Shown: positions 1 through 7,160 of the stretch, one piece after another
Layout: each line of letters begins with the position of its first letter
Numbering within the stretch: the stretch's first letter is position 1
Origin: Pseudomonadota bacterium
GTDB taxonomy: Bacteria > Desulfobacterota > Syntrophia > Syntrophales > JADFWA01
Direction of reading: 5' to 3'
Length of the DNA stretch: 7,612 nt
Assembly: GCA_030596145.1 (NCBI GenBank)
Contig: JAUVKS010000082.1
Span: 1 to 7,612, forward strand
Program-made: the position numbers and the translations under genes
Notes under the pieces: model-generated
Seen by the model: only the letters and a program-made list of their open reading frames with translations
The model's database searches: none
Told to the model about the DNA's origin: nothing

Positions 1-804
1 AAGATGAGCGGAAGCGGGAATGATTTTATACTGATCGACAACAGGGACAATGTGCTTTCCGTTGCGAACTTAGAAGAGTTTGTGAAAAGGGTGTGTGAAA
101 GGAAGATTTCGGTGGGAGCGGACGGTTTGATTGTTATAGAGGACTCCGACAGGGCCGATTTTCGCTGGCGCTTTTTCAATGCCGATGGAAGCGAGGTGGA
201 AATGTGTGGGAATGGGGGCAGATGTGCCGCCCGTTTTGCCTTCATTTTGGATATTGCTAAAGAAAACCTTTCTTTCGAAACGAAGGCGGGCATAATCGAT
301 GCTGAGGTAAAGGAGGATGTGGTTAAGCTGAGATTGACCGAACCCTACGATCTGAAAATTGACTATTCTATTCCTGTCCAGGATGATTCATACGAAGTAA
401 ACAGCATAAATACAGGCGTTCCGCATGTGGTGCGCTTTGTTGATGATCTTGATTCTTATGATGTGTTTAATTATGGTCGGTTGATTCGTTATCATGACGA
501 ATATCAACCTGCGGGGACGAACGCAAATTTTGTCCATGTCATAGACGGGAATACTATCAGAGTAAGAACTTATGAAAGGGGTGTTGAGGATGAAACGCTG
601 GCCTGCGGTACCGGTGCCGTGGCATCGGCATTGATATCTTCCTGGAAGGGTCTGGTTGATTCACCCGTAGATGTTCGGGTAAAAAGTGGCGAGACATTAA
701 AGATATATTTCGAGAGGACGGATAGTGGATTTGAGAAGGTTTATTTAGAGGGAAGGACCAAAGTAGTATACCATGGTCTCCTCTGGGAAGAGGCGTATGA
801 ATAA
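1..804 (+). CDS. dapF: Diaminopimelate epimerase DapF (5' end cut by window edge)
   Basis: Cytosolic, cofactor-independent racemase that converts LL-diaminopimelate to meso-diaminopimelate, the lysine precursor and peptidoglycan cross-linking residue. The reading frame is open to base 1 (a Lys codon precedes the Met at 4), and family members normally have a few residues before the GNDF motif, so the true start lies just outside the window. Counting from the Met at base 4, GSGNDF is at residues 3-8. The two catalytic cysteines are visible: C68 in MCGNGGRC and C201 in LACGTGA. The substrate-binding GTNANFV (171-177) and RTYERGVEDET (188-198) segments are intact. Apart from the missing N-terminal residues the length (266 aa) is normal. 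It is followed after 59 bases by dapL, the preceding enzyme of the same pathway. Identification is very secure from the motifs. Confidence 0.96.
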   Translation, partial: KMSGSGNDFILIDNRDNVLSVANLEEFVKRVCERKISVGADGLIVIEDSDRADFRWRFFNADGSEVEMCGNGGRCAARFAFILDIAKENLSFETKAGIIDAEVKEDVVKLRLTEPYDLKIDYSIPVQDDSYEVNSINTGVPHVVRFVDDLDSYDVFNYGRLIRYHDEYQPAGTNANFVHVIDGNTIRVRTYERGVEDETLACGTGAVASALISSWKGLVDSPVDVRVKSGETLKIYFERTDSGFEKVYLEGRTKVVYHGLLWEEAYE

Positions 805-806
805 CA

Positions 807-848
807 AAGTTTAAAGTTTCAGGTTTCGAGTTCTAAACTATAAACTTA
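807..848. repeat. Short heptad repeat in the dapF-dapL gap, partly inverted
   Basis: The gap reads as consecutive 7-base units: AAGTTTA, AAGTTTC, AGGTTTC, GAGTTCT, then the inverted type AAACTAT and AAACTTA. AAGTTTA at 807-813 is the exact reverse complement of TAAACTT at 841-847, so the block could fold into a weak AT-rich hairpin. It ends just before the dapL ribosome binding site. It may be a dispersed intergenic repeat of this genome, but only one copy is visible here. No function can be assigned. Confidence 0.5.
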
Positions 849-850
849 AT

Positions 851-857
851 AAGGAGG
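851..857 (+). promoter_or_regulatory. Ribosome binding site deciding the dapL GTG start
   Basis: AAGGAGG is a near-ideal Shine-Dalgarno sequence, with six bases to the GTG at 864. It supports that codon over the ATG at about 909, which would remove the conserved N-terminal AERL-KIPPYLF segment. Confidence 0.85.
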
Positions 858-863
858 AGTGCA

Positions 864-2030
864 GTGCAGATAGCTGAAAGATTGACCAAGATTCCCCCAT
901 ATCTTTTTATGGAGTTGAGAAAAAAGATAGCAAAGGCGAAGGCCGAGGGTGTGGATGTTATAAATCTCGCCATCGGCGACCCTGTGGAGCCGACCCCCGA
1001 TGGTGTTATTGAAGAACTTTATCTGCGGGCAAAGGACCCTGAAAATCACTGTTATCCAACAGATGAGGAAAAGGGTATGATCTCTTTCAGGGAGGAAATT
1101 GCCCGCTGGTATCTGGAAAGATACGGTGTTTTGTTGAATCCCGACGATGAGATCCTTGGTCTCATCGGTTCCAAGGAGGGTTGCCACCATTTTGTTTTAG
1201 GCAGGATAAATCCCGGGGACATCGTCCTGATGACGGATCCCGGTTATCCAGCTTACAGGTCAAGCATACTTATGGGTGGGGGAGAGCCCTATTCCATGCC
1301 AATCCTGGAAGAGAATGATTATCTGCCAGTATTTGAGGATATCCCCGCCGATATCGTTAAGAGGGCAAGGGGAATGTTTCTGTGTTATCCCAATAACCCC
1401 ACCGGTGCCTGTGCCACGAGGGATTTTTTTGATCGTGTAGTAAAATTTGCGAAAGAGAATGACATTGCCGTATGTTATGATAATCCTTACAGCGAAATAG
1501 TATTTGATGACCAGGAGAGATTGAGTTTCCTATCTGCCGAAGGGGCGAAAGATGTGGGAGTTGAGCTGAACTCACTGTCCAAACCTTACAATATGACCGG
1601 TTGGAGGATCGGGATGGCCATGGGGAATCCCGATCTCATTGCGGCGATAAGCAAGGTTAAGGAAAATACCGATTCCGGTGTTTTTAATCCCATCCAATAT
1701 GCGGCTATTTATGCCCTGAAGAACGAAGAGACGAATATCGAGAATATGCTCAATATCTATGCACGAAGGAGAGACTTGGTCTTGAAGACCCTGGATCGCA
1801 TCGGAATTTCCTTTAAACCCCCTAAGGGTACATTTTATCTCTGGGTTCCGACGCCGGATGGAATGAATTCTATTGACTTTACCAATCTGTTGTTTGAGAA
1901 GGCTGCTGTGGTGGTTGCGGCGGGTACCGCATACGGAGAACATGGAGAGGGGTACATCAGGATATCACTTACGGTAACCGACGAGAGATTGAAAGAGGCG
2001 ATGGAGCGGATTGAAAAAGAGTTTGCATAG
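864..2030 (+). CDS. dapL: LL-diaminopimelate aminotransferase DapL
   Basis: PLP-dependent class I/II aminotransferase expected to convert tetrahydrodipicolinate plus glutamate directly to LL-diaminopimelate, bypassing the succinylase and acetylase branches of lysine synthesis. The 388-aa protein begins MQIAERLTKIPPYLF, a start typical of the bacterial 'direct' DapL type, which is slightly shorter than the plant/chlamydial type. Visible fold-type I features are NLAIGDP (34-40), the YPNNPTG motif (175-181, N178 contacting PLP), the YDNPYSE loop (205-211), the Schiff-base lysine K240 in SLSKPYNMTGWRIG, and the carboxylate-binding arginine R366 in YIRISLT. GTG is used as the start, backed by a strong ribosome binding site. 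Location directly after dapF strongly favours DapL over a general aspartate or alanine aminotransferase, though substrate specificity cannot be read from sequence alone. It is probably co-transcribed with dapF. Confidence 0.92.
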   Translation: MQIAERLTKIPPYLFMELRKKIAKAKAEGVDVINLAIGDPVEPTPDGVIEELYLRAKDPENHCYPTDEEKGMISFREEIARWYLERYGVLLNPDDEILGLIGSKEGCHHFVLGRINPGDIVLMTDPGYPAYRSSILMGGGEPYSMPILEENDYLPVFEDIPADIVKRARGMFLCYPNNPTGACATRDFFDRVVKFAKENDIAVCYDNPYSEIVFDDQERLSFLSAEGAKDVGVELNSLSKPYNMTGWRIGMAMGNPDLIAAISKVKENTDSGVFNPIQYAAIYALKNEETNIENMLNIYARRRDLVLKTLDRIGISFKPPKGTFYLWVPTPDGMNSIDFTNLLFEKAAVVVAAGTAYGEHGEGYIRISLTVTDERLKEAMERIEKEFA

Positions 2031-2034
2031 TGAA

Positions 2035-2079
2035 CGTCAGAATATTGTTCTTGACGGATATGTCAATAACAATTAGATT
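2035..2079 (+). promoter_or_regulatory. Candidate sigma-70 promoter of pdxST with overlapping inverted repeats
   Basis: TTGACG (2051-2056, five of six consensus bases) and TAGATT (2074-2079, four of six) are separated by 17 bases, giving a start near 2086 and a leader of about 33 bases before pdxS. The -35 box is part of two inverted repeats: CGTCA (2035-2039) with TGACG (2052-2056), and TTGAC (2051-2055) with GTCAA (2062-2066). This suggests an operator, but the left pair could instead be a weak hairpin after dapL. No T-run follows it, so it is not a good terminator. Confidence 0.4.
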
Positions 2080-2104
2080 ATGATATTAAAATATAAGTTT
2101 TTAT

Positions 2105-2109
2105 GGAGG
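2105..2109 (+). promoter_or_regulatory. Ribosome binding site deciding the pdxS GTG start
   Basis: GGAGG lies nine bases before the GTG at 2119. A longer reading from the ATG at 2080 would add 13 residues, would place this site inside the coding region, and has no Shine-Dalgarno sequence of its own. Confidence 0.8.
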
Positions 2110-2118
2110 CGCATCAAA

Positions 2119-3000
2119 GTGGATAAAAAGAGATATGAATTGAATGTTCAGCTTGCCCAAATGTTGAAAGGTGGTGTCATCATGGATGTTGTCACTGCGG
2201 AGCATGCAAAGATCGCCGAGGAGGCTGGAGCCGTGGCAGTTATGGCTCTGGAGCGTGTTCCAGCTGACATTCGCACGGAGGGTGGCGTTGCTCGTATGTC
2301 CGACCCCGCTCTTATCGCGGAGATCAAGGGGGTGGTATCAATACCTGTAATGGCCAAGGTGCGCATTGGTCATTTCGTGGAGGCCCAGGTTTTGGAGAGT
2401 CTGAAAATTGACTACATTGATGAAAGTGAGGTTTTGACTCCTGCCGATGAAGAGTGTCATATCGACAAGACCAAGTTTGAGATTCCTTTTGTTTGTGGTG
2501 CCCGCAATCTGGGTGAGGCCTTGCGCCGCGTAGCTGAAGGAGCGGCCATGATTCGCACCAAAGGCGAGGCGGGAACGGGAAATGTGGTTGAAGCGGTTCG
2601 TCATATTCGAACGATAAATCGTGAAACCAGACAGCTTGTTAACATGCCGGTCGAGGAAGTTACCGGTTTTGCCAAGGACAACGGCTTCCCTTATGAGCTT
2701 GCGCTTCAGGTTCGGAAGCTGGGCAGATTGCCTGTTGTCAACTTTGCAGCGGGTGGTATCGCGACACCGGCAGATGCGGCATTGATGATGCAGCTTGGTT
2801 GTGACGGCATTTTTGTGGGATCAGGAATATTCAAGTCGAAGAACCCCGCCAAGCGTGCCCAGGCAATAGTCAAAGCGACGGCATATTACAATGACCCGGC
2901 CAAGATTCTGGAGGCTTCGATAGGACTTGGTGAGGCCATGCCCGGCCTTGAAATTTCTGACATTCCGGAAACGCAAATTCTGGCTACACGGGGCTGGTAG
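2119..3000 (+). CDS. pdxS: Pyridoxal 5'-phosphate synthase subunit PdxS
   Basis: Synthase subunit of the DXP-independent vitamin B6 pathway. It condenses ribose 5-phosphate, glyceraldehyde 3-phosphate and ammonia (delivered by PdxT) into PLP. In known members it forms a dodecamer of (beta/alpha)8 barrels, decorated by PdxT. The GTG start gives 293 aa, the usual family length, with the motif KGGVIMDV (17-24). Catalytic residues by family comparison are D23, K80 in PVMAKVRIGH, and K148 in IRTKGEAGTGN. VVNFAAGGIATPADAALM and the phosphate-binding GIFVGSGIFKS are intact, as is the C-terminal RGW. It is followed after 19 bases by pdxT. The upstream dapL product needs PLP, so the location makes metabolic sense, although pdxST appears to have its own promoter. 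Confidence 0.97.
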   Translation: MDKKRYELNVQLAQMLKGGVIMDVVTAEHAKIAEEAGAVAVMALERVPADIRTEGGVARMSDPALIAEIKGVVSIPVMAKVRIGHFVEAQVLESLKIDYIDESEVLTPADEECHIDKTKFEIPFVCGARNLGEALRRVAEGAAMIRTKGEAGTGNVVEAVRHIRTINRETRQLVNMPVEEVTGFAKDNGFPYELALQVRKLGRLPVVNFAAGGIATPADAALMMQLGCDGIFVGSGIFKSKNPAKRAQAIVKATAYYNDPAKILEASIGLGEAMPGLEISDIPETQILATRGW

Positions 3001-3019
3001 TGCTGTGAGGTAAATGTAA

Positions 3020-3676
3020 ATGGAGACGATTGGTGTGCTTGATCTCCAGGGGGATGTTCTCGAACACCTTGATCACCTGGAGCGCTTGGGGATCAGTGGT
3101 GTGCGGGTAAAGGAACCCGCGGATTTTTCTCGTCTTGTGGGATTGATTATACCCGGAGGGGAAAGTACGTGCCTTTTCCGCTTGCTGAACATTTTCGGTA
3201 TCAAAGAAGTTATTGATCGTGAATTTCAGCGTGGGCTGAAACTATGGGGGACGTGTGCGGGGGCAATTCTCCTCGCTAAAAACATTGTGGGTGAATCGCC
3301 TTGCCTCGGTCTTATAGATATTGAAATCCAGAGAAATGCCTTCGGGAGCCAGTTGGATAGTTTTACTTGCGAGGCCCTCATTCCTCATGTGGCACAGCAG
3401 CCGGTACCTCTTACTTTCATTCGCGCGCCAAAGATTGTTCGAGTAGGTGAAGGTGTTGATGTGTTACTGAGGCAGGATGATTATATCGCGGCTGCGGAAA
3501 GTTCCGACATTTTGGTAACGGTCTTCCATCCGGAGCTTACGCCGTGTCTTTCATTCCATCGCTATTTTGCACTCAAATGTGGTCTTAAGCCCCATGATGA
3601 TGTAGTACCTTCCTTAATTGATCCTACCTGGGACAGTAGAAGCTGGACCAAACACTCACAGATCGCTCAAGTTTAA
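3020..3676 (+). CDS. pdxT: Pyridoxal 5'-phosphate synthase glutaminase subunit PdxT
   Basis: Class I glutamine amidotransferase that hydrolyses glutamine and channels ammonia to PdxS. The catalytic triad is clear: nucleophile C79 in WGTCAGA, with H170 and E172 in FHPELT. The family signatures IGVLDLQGDVLEH (4-16) and IIPGGEST (43-50) are present. GAGG at 3007-3010 lies nine bases before the ATG. At 218 aa it is about 20 residues longer than the common form, the excess being a C-terminal tail after the HRYFALKCG segment. The usual AFGRQ motif reads AFGSQ (107-111), so a normally conserved arginine is replaced by serine. Otherwise it looks fully functional. It is the last plus-strand gene and converges on the response regulator gene with 26 bases between the stop codons and no clear terminator. 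Confidence 0.95.
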   Translation: METIGVLDLQGDVLEHLDHLERLGISGVRVKEPADFSRLVGLIIPGGESTCLFRLLNIFGIKEVIDREFQRGLKLWGTCAGAILLAKNIVGESPCLGLIDIEIQRNAFGSQLDSFTCEALIPHVAQQPVPLTFIRAPKIVRVGEGVDVLLRQDDYIAAAESSDILVTVFHPELTPCLSFHRYFALKCGLKPHDDVVPSLIDPTWDSRSWTKHSQIAQV

Positions 3677-3702
3677 GTGATGCCGTTCAGTTTAATTCTG
3701 CT

Positions 3703-5031
3703 TTAACTCATATTTTTCAATTTGTACCTCAACGTTCGTTCGCTGATGCCAAGTATCGCGGCGGCTTTTGTCTGGTTATGGTCGGTTTCTTCCATGGCCT
3801 CCTGAATCATCTGACGTTCAAGGGCATCAAGCGATTCTTTCAGCTTTTTCTGGCCATCTGTGGAATAGAAGGGAAGTTCCGCCATAGTTATCACGGGTTC
3901 CCTCGAGATAACCACCGCCCTTTCAATAATGTTCTCCAATTCCCTGACATTGCCTGGATAATCATATTTCAGAAGAAGGTCTTTAGCCTCGCTGCTTAAA
4001 TTTTGACTATTTTTTCCGTTTTCAAAGGCAAAGTGAACTAGGAAGTGTTCAATTAACAGAGGGATTTCCTCCTTTCTTTCTCGCAGTGGCGGAATGGACA
4101 TAACGACCACGTTAATTCTGTAAAACAGGTCTTCCCTGAAAATACCTTCCTTCACCTTTGTTTCCAGATCCTGGTTGGTTGCGCTGATTATTCGAACATC
4201 TGAATGGATGGTTCGATTTCCCCCTAAACGTTGAAATTCATGTTCCTGAAGAAATCGGAGAAGCTTGACCTGGACGGAAAGAGACATCTCACCAATCTCG
4301 TCCAGAAAAATGGTTCCCCCATCAGCCTCTTCAAATCGTCCAATCCTTCTTGTGTTTGCTCCCGTGAATGCACCCTTTTCATAACCAAAGAGTTCGCTTT
4401 CGAGCAGGTTCTCAGGCAGTGCCCCGCAATTTATTGCAACCATCGGCTTTTCCGAGCGGGGGCTTAAATTGTGGATCAGTCTCGCAAAGAGTTCTTTGCC
4501 GGTACCACTTTCACCCTGTATCAGGACAGTAGCACGACTGGAAGCAACCCTCCCTGCCATATTGATCAGGTTTTCCATTTTAGGGCTTCCGTATATTATC
4601 TTGTCTGTTGTAACCCCTTTATCCCTCAACTCCTGTCGGAGGATTTCATTTTCCCTGATGAGTGTCTGACGTTCTGAAATACGGTTGATTATAATATTCA
4701 GTTCATCCAGGTCTATGGGCTTGGTAACGTAATCCAGGGCGCCGGCCTTCATGGCCTCGACCGCTGTTTCTAACGTCCCGTAGGCGGTCATCATCATAAC
4801 GTCAATTTCCGGGTTGATACTCTTTACCTTCTTAAGTACCTCCATCCCATTCATTTTAGGCATTTTATAATCGAGAAGGAGGAGGTCAAAATAGCCTTCG
4901 AGGACTTTGCTGATAGCAATTTCCCCGTTTTCAGCTTCATCAACAACATGCCCTTGTCTTGCAAGGAAATCCCGAAGCATTTCTCTTTGTGATTGACCAT
5001 CCTCGACAAGGAGGATATGCAATTTATTCAT
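3703..5031 (-). CDS. NtrC-family sigma-54-dependent response regulator
   Basis: Cytosolic transcription activator of the AtoC/ZraR type, 442 aa with three domains. The receiver domain (about 3-118) has acidic pocket E10/D11, phospho-acceptor D54 in LLLDYKMP, T82 and K104. The AAA+ domain (about 144-375) has Walker A GESGTGKE (173-180), the sigma-54-contacting GAFTGA loop (220-225), Walker B TIFLDEIGE (240-248) and the arginine-bearing FREDLFYRINV region (298-308). The C-terminal Fis-type helix-turn-helix (about 400-440) has NQTKAAAILGISERTLRYKL. All key residues are present, so it should remodel sigma-54 RNA polymerase when phosphorylated. The gene lies 22 bases downstream of the kinase gene, which is its obvious partner. 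AGAGGA upstream of the ATG is a modest, rather distant ribosome binding site. Target genes are not shown by the sequence; palindromes upstream of the kinase are candidate binding sites. Confidence 0.95.
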   Translation of the reverse strand: MNKLHILLVEDGQSQREMLRDFLARQGHVVDEAENGEIAISKVLEGYFDLLLLDYKMPKMNGMEVLKKVKSINPEIDVMMMTAYGTLETAVEAMKAGALDYVTKPIDLDELNIIINRISERQTLIRENEILRQELRDKGVTTDKIIYGSPKMENLINMAGRVASSRATVLIQGESGTGKELFARLIHNLSPRSEKPMVAINCGALPENLLESELFGYEKGAFTGANTRRIGRFEEADGGTIFLDEIGEMSLSVQVKLLRFLQEHEFQRLGGNRTIHSDVRIISATNQDLETKVKEGIFREDLFYRINVVVMSIPPLRERKEEIPLLIEHFLVHFAFENGKNSQNLSSEAKDLLLKYDYPGNVRELENIIERAVVISREPVITMAELPFYSTDGQKKLKESLDALERQMIQEAMEETDHNQTKAAAILGISERTLRYKLKNMS

Positions 5032-5053
5032 GGCAAAAGTATTCCTCTTGTTC

Positions 5054-6793
5054 TTACTTTTTTACCGGTAGCAGGACTTCAAAGGTAGTCCCAGAGCCCG
5101 GTTTGCTCTGTACGTGGATTTCCCCTCTGTGGCCGCGAATAATTTCATGTGCCAGGGGAAGACCCAAACCCAACCCTTTTTCTTTTGTTGTATATTCCGG
5201 GTGGAAAATGCGATCCACCTCTTCGGGTGTTAAACCAGAGCCAGTATCTGAGACCTTAATGCTTACCTTGTCTTTTCCGTTCGGTTCAACAGAAATCGCA
5301 ATGGTTCCCTCACCGGAAATTGACTCCATTCCATTTTTTAAGACATTGTAGAGAGCCTGTTCAAGCTTATCCACATCCATGGGAACCAGAGCATCATTGC
5401 CATCCCAGATAGTTTTTATAGTGATCCCTTTTGACTTGACTTCCTCTTCCATGAGGTCGACAATTTTTTGCAGGACATCTACAATGGAATGGTCGTGAAG
5501 TTCCAGTCGGCGACTTCGGAAAAAGGTGACAAATTCTTCGATGATTCCATTCAAACGCCTGATCTCATCACGGATAATTCTCGTGATATGAGCATATTCC
5601 CTTTCCTTTTCTTTGCCTTGGGGCGAATATTCCCGTTGGAGTCTCTGAGTGGCCATGCTGATAGCATTCAGGGGATTGCGGATTTCGTGGGCCACACCGG
5701 CGGCAAGTTGGCCGAGGGCAGAAAGTCTCTCAGCCCGCCAGAGCCGCTTTTCCATTTCCTCAATCCTTGCCAGCTGCCTGTTTTGATTCCAGTAAAGTAC
5801 CCATATCGACATGATACCGATGAGGACGATGAATATCATGGAAAAGTACATACGGGTTTTATTCTCTTTGAGGATTTCGTTGGCCTTATCCATTTCAAGG
5901 CCGATACGTGTGTATCCGGCTATTTTTGTATCCAGGTGAAATGGTGTAAGTATCTCAAGAACATTTTTTCCGTCAAATGGGACCTTACGACTTGCCATGC
6001 TCAATTTTCCTGTCAGGATATCTTGAATAAGTGAACCTGTCTCCCCAAATTTTTGTGGAATTTCACCAGCCTTGCCCAGCGCATTTCCATGTTGATCCAT
6101 TACCATTAGGTAGGCCAGACCCTGTCCCCACCCCACATCCTCAATGACTTTATTGACGGTAATCTTGGTGCTCCAGTATTTTGTTCTTTTATCATCCAGA
6201 GCAATAATAATGGTGCCGTTTTTACCCTTCCGGGGAAAGGTTATATAGCTGATTTCATCAAGCTTCCCAAATATAGTTAATAAATATACAATAACCTCTT
6301 TATTTCTGGTAATTGGGCTTGTCCAGGGGGTAGCATCATGAAGAAATTTCCTGCTCTGAAATGTGATTTTCCCCCGCTTATTGAGAAAAGTAATAAGCGA
6401 GAGATTTTCCAGGTCAGCTATTTCCCGAAGATCCTTTTCGCTCAGATCCTCCGTTTTCCATTCTGCATCGATTTCCTGTGCCAGCTCCCCAAGGGTTTTT
6501 ACAAGAGCCTCCTGGTATGAAAGTGCCTTGCCGGTGAGCTTGCCACCCCCTTTAGGTTCTTTAAGGGCACGGCGCAGATAATCAATGTTTTTTTGTGTTA
6601 CATTCTCGACAGTCGTAATGATATCAAGCCCTCGATTTTCCATGAAACCAATCAGTGTTTTGTTAAGCCTTTCCCGCTCCATGATACCCATGACCACAAC
6701 GAGAGAGATAAAAACAATGATAACGAGAGATACAGTGAGGGGCATGATATATTTTGTTATTTTTTTGTTTCGCTCCACAGTTTTTATTCCCAT
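5054..6793 (-). CDS. Membrane sensor histidine kinase with large extracytoplasmic domain
   Basis: Inner-membrane kinase (579 aa), first gene of the two-component pair. A basic N-terminus (KTVERNKKITK) precedes transmembrane segment 1 (about 16-37). An extracytoplasmic region of about 275 residues follows and looks like a double Cache/PAS-type sensor by its pattern (LITFLNKRGKITFQSR near 133-148, LMVMDQHGNALG near 229-240, TKIAGYTRIGLEM near 289-301). Transmembrane segment 2 is at about 315-336, followed by a charged, probably coiled-coil linker. The HisKA domain has phospho-acceptor H369 in GVAHEIRNPLNAI. The ATPase domain has N487 in the N box, DTGSG (516-520) and GLGLG (540-544). There is no separate cytosolic PAS domain. 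The family resembles ZraS/NtrB-type kinases that pair with NtrC-like regulators. The sensed signal is unknown. No strong ribosome binding site precedes the ATG, so the exact start is slightly uncertain. Confidence 0.94.
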   Translation of the reverse strand: MGIKTVERNKKITKYIMPLTVSLVIIVFISLVVVMGIMERERLNKTLIGFMENRGLDIITTVENVTQKNIDYLRRALKEPKGGGKLTGKALSYQEALVKTLGELAQEIDAEWKTEDLSEKDLREIADLENLSLITFLNKRGKITFQSRKFLHDATPWTSPITRNKEVIVYLLTIFGKLDEISYITFPRKGKNGTIIIALDDKRTKYWSTKITVNKVIEDVGWGQGLAYLMVMDQHGNALGKAGEIPQKFGETGSLIQDILTGKLSMASRKVPFDGKNVLEILTPFHLDTKIAGYTRIGLEMDKANEILKENKTRMYFSMIFIVLIGIMSIWVLYWNQNRQLARIEEMEKRLWRAERLSALGQLAAGVAHEIRNPLNAISMATQRLQREYSPQGKEKEREYAHITRIIRDEIRRLNGIIEEFVTFFRSRRLELHDHSIVDVLQKIVDLMEEEVKSKGITIKTIWDGNDALVPMDVDKLEQALYNVLKNGMESISGEGTIAISVEPNGKDKVSIKVSDTGSGLTPEEVDRIFHPEYTTKEKGLGLGLPLAHEIIRGHRGEIHVQSKPGSGTTFEVLLPVKK

Positions 6794-6861
6794 ACTTATT
6801 TATATGGAGATTTTCTCAACAGTACACGGTGATTTGATTACCTGTTGATCATACTAACATC

Positions 6862-6889
6862 ATAATATTGAAATTGCTTTAAAAGTCAA
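6862..6889 (-). promoter_or_regulatory. Sigma-70 promoter of the kinase-regulator operon
   Basis: On the minus strand TTGACT (6889-6884, five of six) and TATTAT (6867-6862, five of six) are 16 bases apart. The start would be near 6855, giving a leader of about 60 bases. No GG-N10-GC sigma-54 pattern was found on this strand upstream of the kinase. The first 22-bp palindrome lies 26 bases beyond the -35 box, centred near -72, a position suited to an activator or a modulating regulator. Confidence 0.6.
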
Positions 6890-6915
6890 CGTTTTCCTTC
6901 AAGTGATCCAGTTCA

Positions 6916-6937
6916 CATTCGACAATTTTGTCGAATG
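6916..6937. promoter_or_regulatory. 22-bp palindrome, copy 1 (candidate operator)
   Basis: Perfect 10-base arms CATTCGACAA and TTGTCGAATG separated by TT. It is the copy nearest the kinase promoter. The symmetry and size suit a dimeric helix-turn-helix protein such as the neighbouring Fis-type regulator; as RNA it would form a 9-bp stem with a 4-base loop. Confidence 0.6.
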
Positions 6938-7027
6938 CCGTCGAAAAGCTATCTACGCTTCCAACTAATTGTATTTACGGGGGTTATTCCATGAACCTTC
7001 AGTTGTCCCTTCAAGGGTTACGATCGC

Positions 7028-7049
7028 CATTCGACAATTTTGTCGAATG
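7028..7049. promoter_or_regulatory. 22-bp palindrome, copy 2 (candidate operator)
   Basis: Identical in all 22 bases to copy 1, 112 bases away, although the DNA around both copies has diverged. This suggests the palindrome itself is under selection. Confidence 0.6.
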
Positions 7050-7138
7050 CTGTTGAAAGGCTATTTATACTTCCAACTAATTGCATTCACGGGGTTATTT
7101 GATGAACCTTCAGTTGTTCCTTCAAAGGTTACAATCGC

Positions 7139-7160
7139 CATTCGACAATTTTGTCGAACG
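7139..7160. promoter_or_regulatory. 22-bp palindrome, copy 3 (candidate operator)
   Basis: Same as the other copies except one base in the right arm (TTGTCGAACG), 111 bases after copy 2. It is centred about 190 bases before the sigma-54-like promoter, a normal distance for an enhancer-type binding site. Confidence 0.55.

Noticed and set aside
2080..2118. Longer pdxS reading from the ATG at 2080.
   Set aside because: The extra 13 residues are not part of the family, the ATG has no ribosome binding site, and it overlaps the promoter region; the GTG at 2119 gives the usual length.
3670..3715. Terminator between the convergent pdxT and regulator genes (AGTTTAAG / CTTTAACT followed by a T-run).
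   Set aside because: The pairing is imperfect, AT-rich and has a long loop; too weak to call.
5456..5470. Partial copy of the palindrome left arm (TCGACAATTTT) inside the kinase gene.
   Set aside because: The right arm is absent and the bases are explained by coding sequence; probably chance.
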